From an uncultured Oscillospiraceae bacterium (GTDB lineage: Bacteria > Bacillota > Clostridia > Oscillospirales > Oscillospiraceae): a DNA stretch of 64,000 nt. The notes beneath the pieces were generated by a model. It searched no databases. It was given only the letters and a program-made list of their open reading frames with translations, and was not told the origin of the DNA. Position numbers and translations under genes: made by a program. Positions 53,423-62,042 of the stretch are shown piece by piece. Where the stretch lies: assembly GCA_944385095.1 (NCBI GenBank), contig CALWVS010000006.1, forward strand, positions 28,298 to 92,297. Reading direction: 5' to 3'. Position 1 is the stretch's first letter, and each line of letters begins with the position of its first letter.

Positions 53423-53737
53423 TTAGTTTGCATCCTCATCCATTGCCTCTACCAGAAAACTGACTGGGCGAAAACCGTCGTTGCAGGAGAGCATGGCAGA
53501 TTTGGGATTTTTCATCCAACCGTCATAGAAATTTTCTCCACCATGGCTCAAAGCCAGCACAAAAGGGGAGAGGGTGTCCTAGGCACTCTGGCAAAAGCCC
53601 TCTGGTTTTTCCCAGCCATTGGCGATGAACACCTGTCCCACTACCATGTCACAGGCATGGGAGATGGGGTTTTCATATTGTGCCATCAAATCTTCATATT
53701 GGGTGATTTTCATCACAGTAATCCTACATTTTTTCAT
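53423..53737 (-). pseudogene. TIGR04076 family gene with in-frame TAG stop
   Basis: MKKCRITVMKITQYEDL begins a 104-codon frame typical of the TIGR04076 family. At codon 53 a TAG (53579-53581) replaces what is normally tryptophan in the conserved block FCQSA-W-DTLSPFVLAL; the frame then continues to FRPVSFLVEAM and a TAA at 53423. A single G-to-A change from TGG explains it. The family's function is unknown. Lies between SGNH hydrolase and SDR genes. Confidence 0.85.
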
Positions 53738-53758
53738 ACAATACCCCCTTTTATCAGA

Positions 53759-54310
53759 TTAAATCCCAATCTTCATATGATTCAGTGCATCCAAAAGCCC
53801 ACAGGCAAATTGTTTGTGCCCCTGTTCTGTGAAGTGTACACCATCGTAGGTCAGAGGAATCTTCCATGTGCCTGCATCTGCAAATAAAATTCTCAGTCGT
53901 TGTGCCAGTTCCTGACAGCACTGTGCAAATGCCAGAGAACGGTCTACAAGCTGTTGGGATGTGACCCATTGCCCCAAAGAGAGAGGTGGCGGTGCAATCA
54001 GTAGAATCTGGTTTGGACACAGGGGTACATGGATGAGAACATGCTCCAGTTTTTGGGCAGAATCCTCCGGCGTCTGCCCTTGAAGCAGGTTGTTGGTCCC
54101 AAGCATCACAATCAACAGGTCTGTGTCATTTGGAATGACAGGAGGGGATAGGGGGATAGTTCTGCCATTTTCTCCCATGTTGCAGACTGCCCAGCCGGTT
54201 TTGGCTGCCAAAAGGTCTACCCAGCGGCTTTCTTTGTTGTAACGGCTGCCCAAATAGGAGCGGGGGTCATAGCCATAGGTGTTGGAATCGCCAAAACAGA
54301 TGACATTCAT
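53759..54310 (-). CDS. SGNH/GDSL-family hydrolase
   Basis: 183 residues, cytoplasmic. Block I FGDSNTYGY with the nucleophilic serine, block III-like GTNN, and block V DGVHFT with the catalytic Asp and His. Arylesterase/acetylesterase-type, perhaps deacetylating sugars. The ATG at 54310 with AAGGAGG is preferred over upstream extensions. First gene of a leftward operon with the TIGR04076 pseudogene (21 bp gap) and SDR. Confidence 0.92.
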   Translation of the reverse strand: MNVICFGDSNTYGYDPRSYLGSRYNKESRWVDLLAAKTGWAVCNMGENGRTIPLSPPVIPNDTDLLIVMLGTNNLLQGQTPEDSAQKLEHVLIHVPLCPNQILLIAPPPLSLGQWVTSQQLVDRSLAFAQCCQELAQRLRILFADAGTWKIPLTYDGVHFTEQGHKQFACGLLDALNHMKIGI

Positions 54311-54341
54311 GGAATGTTTCCTCCTTGTAACCATAGATAGG

Positions 54342-54369
54342 TTGAAGAAATTGAGAAACGTAGTATAAT
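54342..54369 (+). promoter_or_regulatory. Promoter for the gene at 54397
   Basis: TTGAAG (54342-54347) and TATAAT (54364-54369), 16-bp spacing. Confidence 0.55.
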
Positions 54370-54396
54370 AAACCACAGAGAAAGGTTGTGAGAAGG

Positions 54397-54864
54397 ATGG
54401 AAAAGGATACAGAAATGCTCCCTCTCATGTGTACATGTATACAACCACCACCAGAGGGAACTTTTGTAGTGGAACAGGACTATTTCTTGGAACAGGAAAT
54501 GGGTGGAGTAAGGGTACTGGATGAGACAGGGAAGGTGGTACAGTTGTCTGATGAGGTGTTTCAAGCCTGTTTTAATGAATGTGCGGACCCACTCTACCCT
54601 GTGACTACCGATATACCAATTTTACAGGATGAAACAGTTTATACATTATATTTGATTTTGGAACAGGGTGCTTGCGAGTTAGAGGCAATCAAAGCATATG
54701 CAAAATTACGGAATGTGAACTATGTACAGGCAAAGCGTGCCTTGAAAGAAGGTCACAATTTGCTTGTGGCAGGAACCGCCTTTGATATGAGAGAATGGTT
54801 GCATCAACTGGCTTCATTTCAAGTACAGTATGAAATTCAACCACCTTATCCATACGAATTTTGA
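54397..54864 (+). CDS. Hypothetical protein
   Basis: 155 residues, acidic, no membrane segment. The C-terminal half (LYLILEQGACELEAIKAYAK, NYVQAKRALKEGHNLLVAGT) resembles ribosomal L7/L12-like or helical repeats only weakly; not recognised. The ATG at 54397 (AAAGG ahead) is chosen over a GTG at 54388. Convergent with the next gene, 18 bp apart. Confidence 0.55.
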   Translation: MEKDTEMLPLMCTCIQPPPEGTFVVEQDYFLEQEMGGVRVLDETGKVVQLSDEVFQACFNECADPLYPVTTDIPILQDETVYTLYLILEQGACELEAIKAYAKLRNVNYVQAKRALKEGHNLLVAGTAFDMREWLHQLASFQVQYEIQPPYPYEF

Positions 54865-54882
54865 GAATAGACAATCTGAGTT

Positions 54883-55368
54883 TTATTCTTCATCCAGACA
54901 AAACAGAGGTGGGTGGATGGGATTCCCACAGCAGGGACACGTCTTTTTTTCAAAGAAAGAAGGAATGGGAAAGTTTCCACCTAAAAAATCCGATGCAGGG
55001 ATGAGAACATGGGGAATCCCATGCCATTGGGGCGGTGTTTTGTACATGCAGTTCTGACAAAACCATTCCTGTCGATATTGAACCAGATGGTATGCCCCAT
55101 CCTTATAAAAACACAGGGATGGCATCCATTGATACTGTTTTTGATTGGTTTCAATGAATACAATTCCCAGAAACAGGGGAAGATGTGCAAATTGTTTCAG
55201 GGTATCCAGATAACGATGTTGGATTTGCGTCTCATTCCACCCAAGCCATTTGATGATAATGTCCCAGTTGCCGTTCCAACCTTCTTTTGGAACTACATAG
55301 ACGGTATGACCTGAAACCCATTGCTTTTCCATATGGAATCGGTCAACAAGTTCCTCAATCGGCTCCAT
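54883..55368 (-). CDS. Hypothetical protein with C-terminal zinc-ribbon-like motif
   Basis: 161 residues, Trp-rich, with a CQNC pair near residue 113 and CPCCG near residue 147, spaced like a zinc ribbon. Not recognised. The ATG at 55368 has AGGAGG then GGAAGGAA ahead; the frame could extend to 55392. Confidence 0.6.
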   Translation of the reverse strand: MEPIEELVDRFHMEKQWVSGHTVYVVPKEGWNGNWDIIIKWLGWNETQIQHRYLDTLKQFAHLPLFLGIVFIETNQKQYQWMPSLCFYKDGAYHLVQYRQEWFCQNCMYKTPPQWHGIPHVLIPASDFLGGNFPIPSFFEKKTCPCCGNPIHPPLFCLDEE

Positions 55369-55481
55369 TTCCTTCCACCTCCTATACAACATCTATTATA
55401 ACAGAAGCCATGTAGTTCCACAACATTCCCGCCTCATACTGGTTTGGTTCTGTATGGGAATGGAACAGAAAGGAGAATAAA

Positions 55482-55841
55482 ATGAAACGAAACAGTGATA
55501 CAGTACAAATAGGTTCTGTGGTGTTTCTGTTGGGTTCATTTCTACTGTGTCGGTATGTGTTTTTTTCCATTCATGGCATGAAGGAATGGCCAGTGATTCT
55601 TTTTGTGGTTGGGTGCCTTTGTTTGGGATATTCTATCCTGACAGGAAAGAATAGATTGTCTTTGTCTAGTGCGATTGGCTATCCTATCAGTTTTCTTGTG
55701 GGCATATTGTTCCAATCAGATGGCACAGATGCAGGCGGAGGCACCACCAACAACCTGTGGCTCATTTGGGCTGTCTCTTATATTGTGGTGATTGTCTTTG
55801 GTTTTGCCCTTGAACTGAGAAAAAGCAGAAAGGTGAGGTAA
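55482..55841 (+). CDS. Small membrane protein
   Basis: 119 residues with four hydrophobic segments (about 10-30, 37-55, 62-78 and 92-110) and a basic tail. Not recognised. AAAGGAG precedes the ATG. It ends four bases before the next gene, so it is cotranscribed with the HD-fusion gene. Confidence 0.65.
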   Translation: MKRNSDTVQIGSVVFLLGSFLLCRYVFFSIHGMKEWPVILFVVGCLCLGYSILTGKNRLSLSSAIGYPISFLVGILFQSDGTDAGGGTTNNLWLIWAVSYIVVIVFGFALELRKSRKVR

Positions 55842-55845
55842 TGGA

Positions 55846-57174
55846 ATGAGTTGTATTCAGACCTATACAGGTATTCTGTTTGACCCGTTGCACCCAGACC
55901 CAGCACAAATTCACATTACAGATATTGCCCATGCTTTGAGTTTGTTGTGCCGTGCCAATGGGCATTTCAAAACCTTTTATTCCGTGGGACAGCATTGTAT
56001 CAACTGTATGCACGAGGCAGTATCTCGGGGATATTCCCATAAGGTGCAGCTTGCGTGCCTGCTCCACGATGCCAGCGAGGCATATTTGTCTGATGTGACC
56101 CGTCCAGTCAAACAGGAATTGCCCCAGTATATCCAGATTGAGAAGCCGTTACAGGAGGCAATCTGGAACAAATATTTAGGGGAGCCACTGACACAGGAGG
56201 AATATGCGCAGGTGTTTTCCATTGATGACGCTATGTTGTACTACGAGTTTGTGGCATTGATGGACACCAAATTGACAGAGGAAGTACCACCTTTGTATTC
56301 CACACCAGAAATTCAGTTTATGAGGTTTGAATCATATGAACAGAGGTATCTTGCCTGTTTCCATAGGTTGATGGGAAGCAAGCAGGAAATTGGTTCAGAA
56401 AAAAGTGCACGGTATCAAACATTGGTTGAAAAAGTTCGGTTGAGCTATTTGACTTATGATGGTCCGCCAGATGGAAAAAATCCACGGCTTTCTTGGTGTG
56501 ATGCGTGTCAGGAAATCAACTTATGGACCTATTGGCAGGGACGAGGAAATTTGGATGCAAAGATTCTTTTGGTTGGTCAGGACTGGGGATGTATTGAAAA
56601 TCAGGATGGGAAACAATGGATTGAAACCATAGAATGTGCCAACAAAGGGCTTCCATATGATTATATGGCGCAGAACAGCAGTGAAACAGATAAGAATTTA
56701 ATAAAACTATTCAAAGAGGGAATCCATTTGGATATTGAAAGACCCTGTTCAGAGGTGTTTTTTACCAATTTTGTTCTGGGTTATCGGAATGAGGGAACCA
56801 GTGGTGGCTTCAAAAAAGAATGGATTCATCATGACAAAGGCTATTTTCGGGAATTGGTAGAAATCATTCAACCAAAGGTGATTTTGTGTTTGGGACGTGA
56901 CACATTTGAGGGCGTTTTGACTGCGTTTGGAATCGCTTCCAAGGTAAAAATAGAATCCTATAACGCTTTTCTTGAGAGTGCGTTCAATCCTGTATCTGTC
57001 ACATTGTCAAACGGAAACCATATCTTTATTTTTGCTTTGGCACATTGTGGAGCGATGGGTACATTGAACCGAAATGAAAAGAGACATACAGGACTGGAAA
57101 AACAAATCCGGGATTGGCAAAGAATCAAACCATATATTGAAGGGAAAATCAATGCAGCCAATTTCACTACATGA
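55846..57174 (+). CDS. HD-domain / uracil-DNA-glycosylase-like fusion protein
   Basis: 442 residues. Residues 1-180 are an HD-family phosphohydrolase like the YfbR 5'-nucleotidase group: H50 in SVGQHC, H74-D75 in LLHDASEAYLSDVTRPVK and a later D in IDDAM. Residues about 195-430 resemble the uracil-DNA glycosylase superfamily: KILLVGQDWG (244-248, like the water-activating loop), PKVILCLGRDTF and a C-terminal ALAHCG (H400, like the HPS loop). Joint presence suggests nucleotide pool cleansing plus DNA base handling, a combination I do not know as standard. The second assignment is moderate. AGGTGAGG precedes the ATG. Confidence 0.75.
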   Translation: MSCIQTYTGILFDPLHPDPAQIHITDIAHALSLLCRANGHFKTFYSVGQHCINCMHEAVSRGYSHKVQLACLLHDASEAYLSDVTRPVKQELPQYIQIEKPLQEAIWNKYLGEPLTQEEYAQVFSIDDAMLYYEFVALMDTKLTEEVPPLYSTPEIQFMRFESYEQRYLACFHRLMGSKQEIGSEKSARYQTLVEKVRLSYLTYDGPPDGKNPRLSWCDACQEINLWTYWQGRGNLDAKILLVGQDWGCIENQDGKQWIETIECANKGLPYDYMAQNSSETDKNLIKLFKEGIHLDIERPCSEVFFTNFVLGYRNEGTSGGFKKEWIHHDKGYFRELVEIIQPKVILCLGRDTFEGVLTAFGIASKVKIESYNAFLESAFNPVSVTLSNGNHIFIFALAHCGAMGTLNRNEKRHTGLEKQIRDWQRIKPYIEGKINAANFTT

Positions 57175-57589
57175 ATTATATCAGTCAGGTTGTGCTACCA
57201 TCCCCAAGGAATCAGGGGTCTATTTTGTTATGGTTCCAGATGATATGAAAATTTCGTTTCTTCCCTCTGCGTTGAATCCCCATGCACCCTCCTATGAAGT
57301 AGCAGTTTTACAGAAAAAATATGCCATATGTGCAGAGAAAAAGATATTGTATATTGGAAAAGCAAGTGGAAAAAACGGTTTATGTCAGAGGCTGCGACAG
57401 TACATGAAATATGGATGGAATGAGGGGACAAACCATAAAGGCGGACGTGCCATCTGGCAGATATTACATGCAGAACGATTACTGTTAACCTATGAAATTT
57501 GCAAGGATGCAGATAAGAGGGAGCATGAACTGCTGTCAGAATTTAAAGCAAAAAACGGGTGCTACCCTCTTGCCAATTGGAAAGGTTAA
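57152..57589 (+). CDS. GIY-YIG domain protein
   Basis: 145 residues. Marks of a GIY-YIG nuclease fold: SGVYFV (GIY equivalent), ILYIGKAS (YIG equivalent), an arginine in LCQRLRQYM and a glutamate in EHELLSEF. Stand-alone proteins of this type may be nucleases acting on DNA ends; role unknown. The ATG at 57152 with AAGGGA is preferred to 57074. Overlaps the HD-fusion gene by 23 bases, suggesting a DNA-metabolism operon. Confidence 0.8.
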   Translation: MQPISLHELYQSGCATIPKESGVYFVMVPDDMKISFLPSALNPHAPSYEVAVLQKKYAICAEKKILYIGKASGKNGLCQRLRQYMKYGWNEGTNHKGGRAIWQILHAERLLLTYEICKDADKREHELLSEFKAKNGCYPLANWKG

Positions 57590-57607
57590 AGAATGGGAGG
57601 GAGTGAC

Positions 57608-58156
57608 ATGATTCAAATAGATGCTGGGTCATTCTTTTTGGTAGAGCCAAGCGAAAGATACACAGAACAGATCAGTGAATACAGACAGGTTTTTTTGGGT
57701 ACCAATGGTCCAATAAATGGCTGTGGTCCTCTCCAAAACTATGAGGACCCTATTGCATACATTGCAGAATGTGAAAAATACACAAAGCCCGAAACGCTTC
57801 CTGATGGACTTGTTACTGCAAATCAGTTTTTGTATGTGCGCAAAGCGGATATGCATGTAGTTGGAATGATACAGGTGAGACATTACCTTAACGATTATCT
57901 TTCTAAATATGGTGGGCACATTGGCTATTCAATCAAACCAAATGAAAGAAGAAAAGGATATGCAACGTCCATGTTAAAGGCTGCCCTTTCATACTGTAAG
58001 GAGATTGGTATAAGTAAAGTCCTGATAACCTGTCATGAAGACAATATAGGAAGTGAAAAAACAATACGTAACAATGGTGGTATTTACGAGTCCACTGTAT
58101 ATGAACCAGATGAGCATAGTAATCTGAAAAGATTCTGGATTGCCTTATCAAAATAA
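57608..58156 (+). CDS. GNAT-family acetyltransferase
   Basis: 182 residues. GNAT fold with GMIQVRHYLN, GGHIGYSIKPNERRKGYATSM (acetyl-CoA pyrophosphate loop) and the late block NIGSEKTIRNNGGIYES. Acetylates an unknown amine. GGGAGGGAG precedes the ATG, 18 bp after the GIY-YIG gene. Confidence 0.9.
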   Translation: MIQIDAGSFFLVEPSERYTEQISEYRQVFLGTNGPINGCGPLQNYEDPIAYIAECEKYTKPETLPDGLVTANQFLYVRKADMHVVGMIQVRHYLNDYLSKYGGHIGYSIKPNERRKGYATSMLKAALSYCKEIGISKVLITCHEDNIGSEKTIRNNGGIYESTVYEPDEHSNLKRFWIALSK

Positions 58157-58214
58157 TTAGAATATCTCACAATGAGAATGCCACGTCACACAATACAAAA
58201 GGAGCACACCAACC

Positions 58215-58625
58215 ATGATTCGAGAAATCTGCAAAGATGAAACTTTTTTGGCACAGAAAGCGGAAATTGCCACACCAGAGGATTTGCCCATTGCCACCGA
58301 CCTTTTGGAGACTTTGGAACACCACAAACAGGGCTGCGTGGGTATGGCAGCCAATATGATAGGGGTCAACAAGCGAATTATCGCCTTTGACAACGACGGC
58401 AGTTATATGGTGATGTTCAACCCTGAAATCATCAAAAAATCAGAACCCTATGAGACAGAGGAGAGGTGTCTCTCCCTGACAGGCGTTCGTCCAGTCAAGC
58501 GGTGGAAATCCATTAAGGTCCACTATCAAAATGAGAAATTTCAGGAGCGGTTCAAGACCTTTACAGGCTGGACAGCCCAGATAATCCAGCATGAAATTGA
58601 CCACTGCGAGGGAATTCTGATTTAA
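58215..58625 (+). CDS. Peptide deformylase-like protein with altered motif II
   Basis: 136 residues, short deformylase type common in Clostridia. Motif I is GMAANMIG (N in place of the usual Q), motif III is QHEIDH with both histidines and glutamate. Motif II, normally EGCLS, reads ERCLSL: the metal-binding cysteine is kept but glycine is arginine (AGG for GGG). Family role: removing formyl from nascent proteins; short variants like this may be accessory or resistance forms. No ribosome site stronger than AAAGGAG at 58198-58204, about 10 bases ahead. Confidence 0.82.
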   Translation: MIREICKDETFLAQKAEIATPEDLPIATDLLETLEHHKQGCVGMAANMIGVNKRIIAFDNDGSYMVMFNPEIIKKSEPYETEERCLSLTGVRPVKRWKSIKVHYQNEKFQERFKTFTGWTAQIIQHEIDHCEGILI

Positions 58626-58656
58626 AAAGTCAACACAGTAAAATGGGGAATTGACC

Positions 58657-59106
58657 ATGAAAACAGCAATTTGTTACTATTCCAGACACCACGGGAACAC
58701 ATTGAAGGTGATAGAGGCAATGGCGCAGGGGGAGGATATAGACCTGATTGATGTGACCACCCGTCAGACCGTCCGACTGGATGACTATGACCAGATTGGG
58801 TTTGCCTCTGGGATTTATGGGTTTGAATTTCACAAATCTGTGGTATTGTTCGCAAAACAGTATTTACCAGAGGGAAAACGGGTATTTTTTGTGTATACTT
58901 ATGGTGGAGCCAAAGGGACAGGAGCGGAGGCAGTTTCCAAGATAGCAAAGGAAAAGGGCTGTGAACTTCTGGGGGAATTTTGCTGCAAAGGCTATGACAC
59001 CTTTGGACCATTCAAATTGGTAGGTGGGATAGCAAAAGGGCACCCAGATGAGGCAGACTTCGCACAAGCCCGCCGATTTTATCAGAATCTCAAAACAAAG
59101 AACTGA
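58657..59106 (+). CDS. Flavodoxin-like protein
   Basis: 149 residues. FMN-phosphate loop YYSRHHGNT near the N-terminus, YGFEFHKSV and VYTYGGAKGTGAEA as the later FMN loops. Small electron carrier or NAD(P)H-flavin partner. ATG at 58657 with GGGGA 7 bases ahead. Its stop overlaps the region of the next gene's leader; 31 bp after the deformylase gene. Confidence 0.9.
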   Translation: MKTAICYYSRHHGNTLKVIEAMAQGEDIDLIDVTTRQTVRLDDYDQIGFASGIYGFEFHKSVVLFAKQYLPEGKRVFFVYTYGGAKGTGAEAVSKIAKEKGCELLGEFCCKGYDTFGPFKLVGGIAKGHPDEADFAQARRFYQNLKTKN

Positions 59107-59123
59107 TGGGAGGAAGCCGAAGC

Positions 59124-60632
59124 ATGAAAGAGCGTGTTTACATTGCCATTGATTTAAAATCGTTCTATGCTTCGGTGGAATGTCGGGAGCGGGGGCTTGA
59201 CCCTATGGACACCAATCTTGTGGTAGCAGACAGAGAGCGAACAGAAAAAACCATCTGTCTGGCAGTGACCCCATCTCTGAAATCCTATGGTATTTCCGGT
59301 CGTGCAAGGCTGTTTGAGGTGGTGCAAAAGGTGAATTTAGCCAACACCAGACGGCAAAATGCAGCCCCACAACACCGGTTGACTGGTACATCCTGTTCCC
59401 ATAGAGAACTGTGTGCAAAACCGGAGCTTGCCATTGATTATATTGTTGCACCACCACGCATGGCATACTATATGGAGTACAGCACCCGTATTTATAATGT
59501 ATACCTCAAGTATATTGCACCAGAAGATATGATTGTCTATTCCATTGATGAAGTGTTTATGGATGTGACCCAATATCTCAACATGTATCATCTATCCCCC
59601 TGTGAACTGGCAAAGAAAATCATTCTCGATGTGCTAAACACCACTGGCATTACCGCCACGGCAGGAATTGGAAGCAACCTCTATCTGTGTAAGGTGGCAA
59701 TGGACATTGTGGCAAAACACATTCCAGCCGATGAAAACGGGGTGCGGATTGCCCAGTTGGATGAGCTGACCTACCGGAAAACCTTGTGGGCACACCGACC
59801 ACTGACAGACTTCTGGCGGGTGGGTCGGGGCTATGCCAAGAAATTGGAAGCACATGGACTGTTTACCATGGGAGATGTGGCACGGTTGTCCCTGAACCAT
59901 GAGGATTTATTATACCAGTGGTTTGGAAAAAATGCAGAGCTGCTCATTGACCACGCATGGGGATGGGAACCCTGCACCATTGAGGCAGTGAAGGCATACA
60001 AGCCCAGCAACCACAGCCTCAGTTCTGGGCAGGTGCTGCACTGTGCCTACCCTGCGGAAAAAGCAAAACTGGTTTTACGGGAAATGGCAGAGCAGATGGC
60101 ACTGGAACTGGTGGCTCAAAAATTTGTGACCAATCAAATTGTAGTGACAGTGGGGTATGACAGGGAAAACCTGTCTAATCCGGTGCGCTGTCAGCGGTAT
60201 CAAGGGGAAGTAACCACAGATGCCTATGGACGAAAGATTCCCAAACATGCCCACGGTACAGAACATCTGGGCAGCTATACTTCTTCCACCAAGAAACTCA
60301 TGGATGGAGCAGCCACTTTGTTTGACCGTATTGCAGACAAGGAACTGTTGGTGCGTCGGCTCACTCTGGTAGCAGACCATGTCAGGTCGGAGGAAGAAGC
60401 AGCCAAAGAGGAGACAGGGCTGGAACAGATGGATTTGTTTACAGATTACATGGCACAAAAAAGAGAACAGGAGCAGCAGAAAGTGGCACTGGAGCGGGAG
60501 AGAAAAATGCAGGAAACCATGCTGGAAATCAAGAAAAAGTTTGGAAAAAATGCAATTTTTAAAGGGATGAATCTGGAAGAAGGAGCAACCGCACGGGAAC
60601 GCAATGGGCAGATTGGAGGGCACAGGGCATGA
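59124..60632 (+). CDS. Y-family DNA polymerase (UmuC/DinB-like)
   Basis: 502 residues. Catalytic acidic residues in AIDLKSFYASVE and in YSIDEVFMDVT; palm, thumb (GIGSNLYLCKVAMDI, FWRVGRGYAKKLEAHGL) and little-finger domains follow. A clamp-binding motif QMDLF lies near residue 438, then a long charged coiled coil. Performs error-prone bypass of lesions. The ATG at 59124 (GGGAGG ahead) is preferred over the ATG at 59106. No LexA-like box was noticed upstream. Coupled to the YolD-like gene by a four-base overlap. Confidence 0.95.
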   Translation: MKERVYIAIDLKSFYASVECRERGLDPMDTNLVVADRERTEKTICLAVTPSLKSYGISGRARLFEVVQKVNLANTRRQNAAPQHRLTGTSCSHRELCAKPELAIDYIVAPPRMAYYMEYSTRIYNVYLKYIAPEDMIVYSIDEVFMDVTQYLNMYHLSPCELAKKIILDVLNTTGITATAGIGSNLYLCKVAMDIVAKHIPADENGVRIAQLDELTYRKTLWAHRPLTDFWRVGRGYAKKLEAHGLFTMGDVARLSLNHEDLLYQWFGKNAELLIDHAWGWEPCTIEAVKAYKPSNHSLSSGQVLHCAYPAEKAKLVLREMAEQMALELVAQKFVTNQIVVTVGYDRENLSNPVRCQRYQGEVTTDAYGRKIPKHAHGTEHLGSYTSSTKKLMDGAATLFDRIADKELLVRRLTLVADHVRSEEEAAKEETGLEQMDLFTDYMAQKREQEQQKVALERERKMQETMLEIKKKFGKNAIFKGMNLEEGATARERNGQIGGHRA

Positions 60633-61069
60633 GTGGTCCCTATGAAGATATGATTTCTCTTGTCTATCATGGCACAAAAACAAAACCACACATGCCTATG
60701 TCAGACCGTGCGGCACAGTTTTCCCCTTTTGCAGCCTTAACGGGATATGAGGCAGCCATTGATGAGACAGCCCGTTTTACTGAGGAGAAAATCACACTGG
60801 GAGAGGACGCCAAGGCGGAGTTAGAACAGAACTTGCAGTACCTGCACCAGCACAGTTTGGAACACCCAAAAGTGGTGATGACCTATTTTCAAAAGGATGA
60901 ACGGAAAGCAGGGGGCAGCTATGTAACCATCTGTGGAGCGGTGAAAAAAATAGATGTGTGCCAGCATTGTATTCTGTTGGAAAACGGTGTGAAAATTTCC
61001 TTTGAGGATTTGCTTACCATCCAACTCAGTGAAAAAACAAAAGAAAACAAATGGAGGGCGCAACCATGA
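60629..61069 (+). CDS. YolD-like protein
   Basis: 146 residues: MPMSDRAAQFSPFAALTGYE is the signature block of the YolD-like family found next to Y-family polymerases in Firmicutes. It probably assists or controls the polymerase, as a functional equivalent of UmuD. ATGA overlaps on both sides show tight translational coupling in the operon. Confidence 0.92.
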   Translation: MSGPYEDMISLVYHGTKTKPHMPMSDRAAQFSPFAALTGYEAAIDETARFTEEKITLGEDAKAELEQNLQYLHQHSLEHPKVVMTYFQKDERKAGGSYVTICGAVKKIDVCQHCILLENGVKISFEDLLTIQLSEKTKENKWRAQP

Positions 61070-62028
61070 ATGTGACTGGTGAAACGAAAGAAATTCCATT
61101 ATTTTCTATTATTCAGTTGGAGGAACTGTACAAAGAAAACCATCTGGAGGATGTGAGTCTAACCGATTTCTATGTAGACAGGAACCAAAAGGTCTATCTC
61201 CTGTTAGAAAAGCCTTTGGAGCAGGAAAGAAAAGACATAGATTGGTTTCTGACCGCTTCTGACTATACAGTGGTTGAACTCAAAGTGGACTGGACAGAAA
61301 AGCGTGTATTGGAGACCACATTGTTTCCTTTGGGGGCTCTGGCATTTCAGTTTCATTATTTGCGCCCTGTTGGGGATGATTTTTTGCTGTTGGGTGCTCG
61401 GTGTGCCTATCGTAAGAAAGGACCAGACAAAAATGCCTGGCTTGTGAGACGGGATGGAACCGTTTTGTCCCGTTTCTGTCTTGGAGATGGGATTGAGGAC
61501 TGTATTGTTCGGTCAGATAGCACCATCATTACCAGTTATTTTGATGAGGGTGTATTTGGGAACAATGGCTGGGGCTGTACTTATCATGGTGAATATGTGC
61601 CTCCTGTGGGAGAATGTGGCTTGATTGTGTGGACAGCAGAAGGGGTTCCCATCTGGCAAAATGAGCGGTATACCATTGATGACTGTTATGCCATCAGTAT
61701 GGATGAACAGGAACGGCTCTGGTTTTATTATTATCGTGAGTTTCAGTTGGTGCGAACAGATTTTAAGGAGGATTTGGTGCTTTCCCTGCCATTTGGAGGG
61801 AGTAGAGCTTTTGCTGTTGCCCCATCTGGGAAAGAATTTCTGTTCCAAGGCGGATATGGAAAAAGGGAGCAGTATTTCTTTCTGAACTGCCAGGATGAAA
61901 CACAGAAGCAAAAAGTCACATTCACCGTTCCAGGGAAAGAGGTGGCAGTAGAGCGGTGCAGTCTCTTGTGCAGACAGATGCTGTTTTTGGGAGCAGATGG
62001 CGTGCTCTATGGTGGGGTGCTGGATTGA
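61066..62028 (+). CDS. Hypothetical beta-propeller-like protein
   Basis: 320 residues, soluble, rich in short beta stretches (DDFLLLGARCAYRKKG, NAWLVRRDGTVLSRFCLGDG, FAVAPSGKEFLFQGG), consistent with a propeller fold. Not recognised. GGAGGG lies 7 bases before the ATG; overlaps the YolD stop by four bases, so it is transcribed with the mutagenesis genes although its role need not be related. Confidence 0.7.
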   Translation: MNVTGETKEIPLFSIIQLEELYKENHLEDVSLTDFYVDRNQKVYLLLEKPLEQERKDIDWFLTASDYTVVELKVDWTEKRVLETTLFPLGALAFQFHYLRPVGDDFLLLGARCAYRKKGPDKNAWLVRRDGTVLSRFCLGDGIEDCIVRSDSTIITSYFDEGVFGNNGWGCTYHGEYVPPVGECGLIVWTAEGVPIWQNERYTIDDCYAISMDEQERLWFYYYREFQLVRTDFKEDLVLSLPFGGSRAFAVAPSGKEFLFQGGYGKREQYFFLNCQDETQKQKVTFTVPGKEVAVERCSLLCRQMLFLGADGVLYGGVLD

Positions 62029-62042
62029 GAGGAGACAATCCA

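Noticed and set aside
59106-59123. Earlier start for the Y-family polymerase at 59106
   Set aside because: The GGGAGG ribosome site lies downstream of that ATG, and family members begin at the position encoded at 59124.
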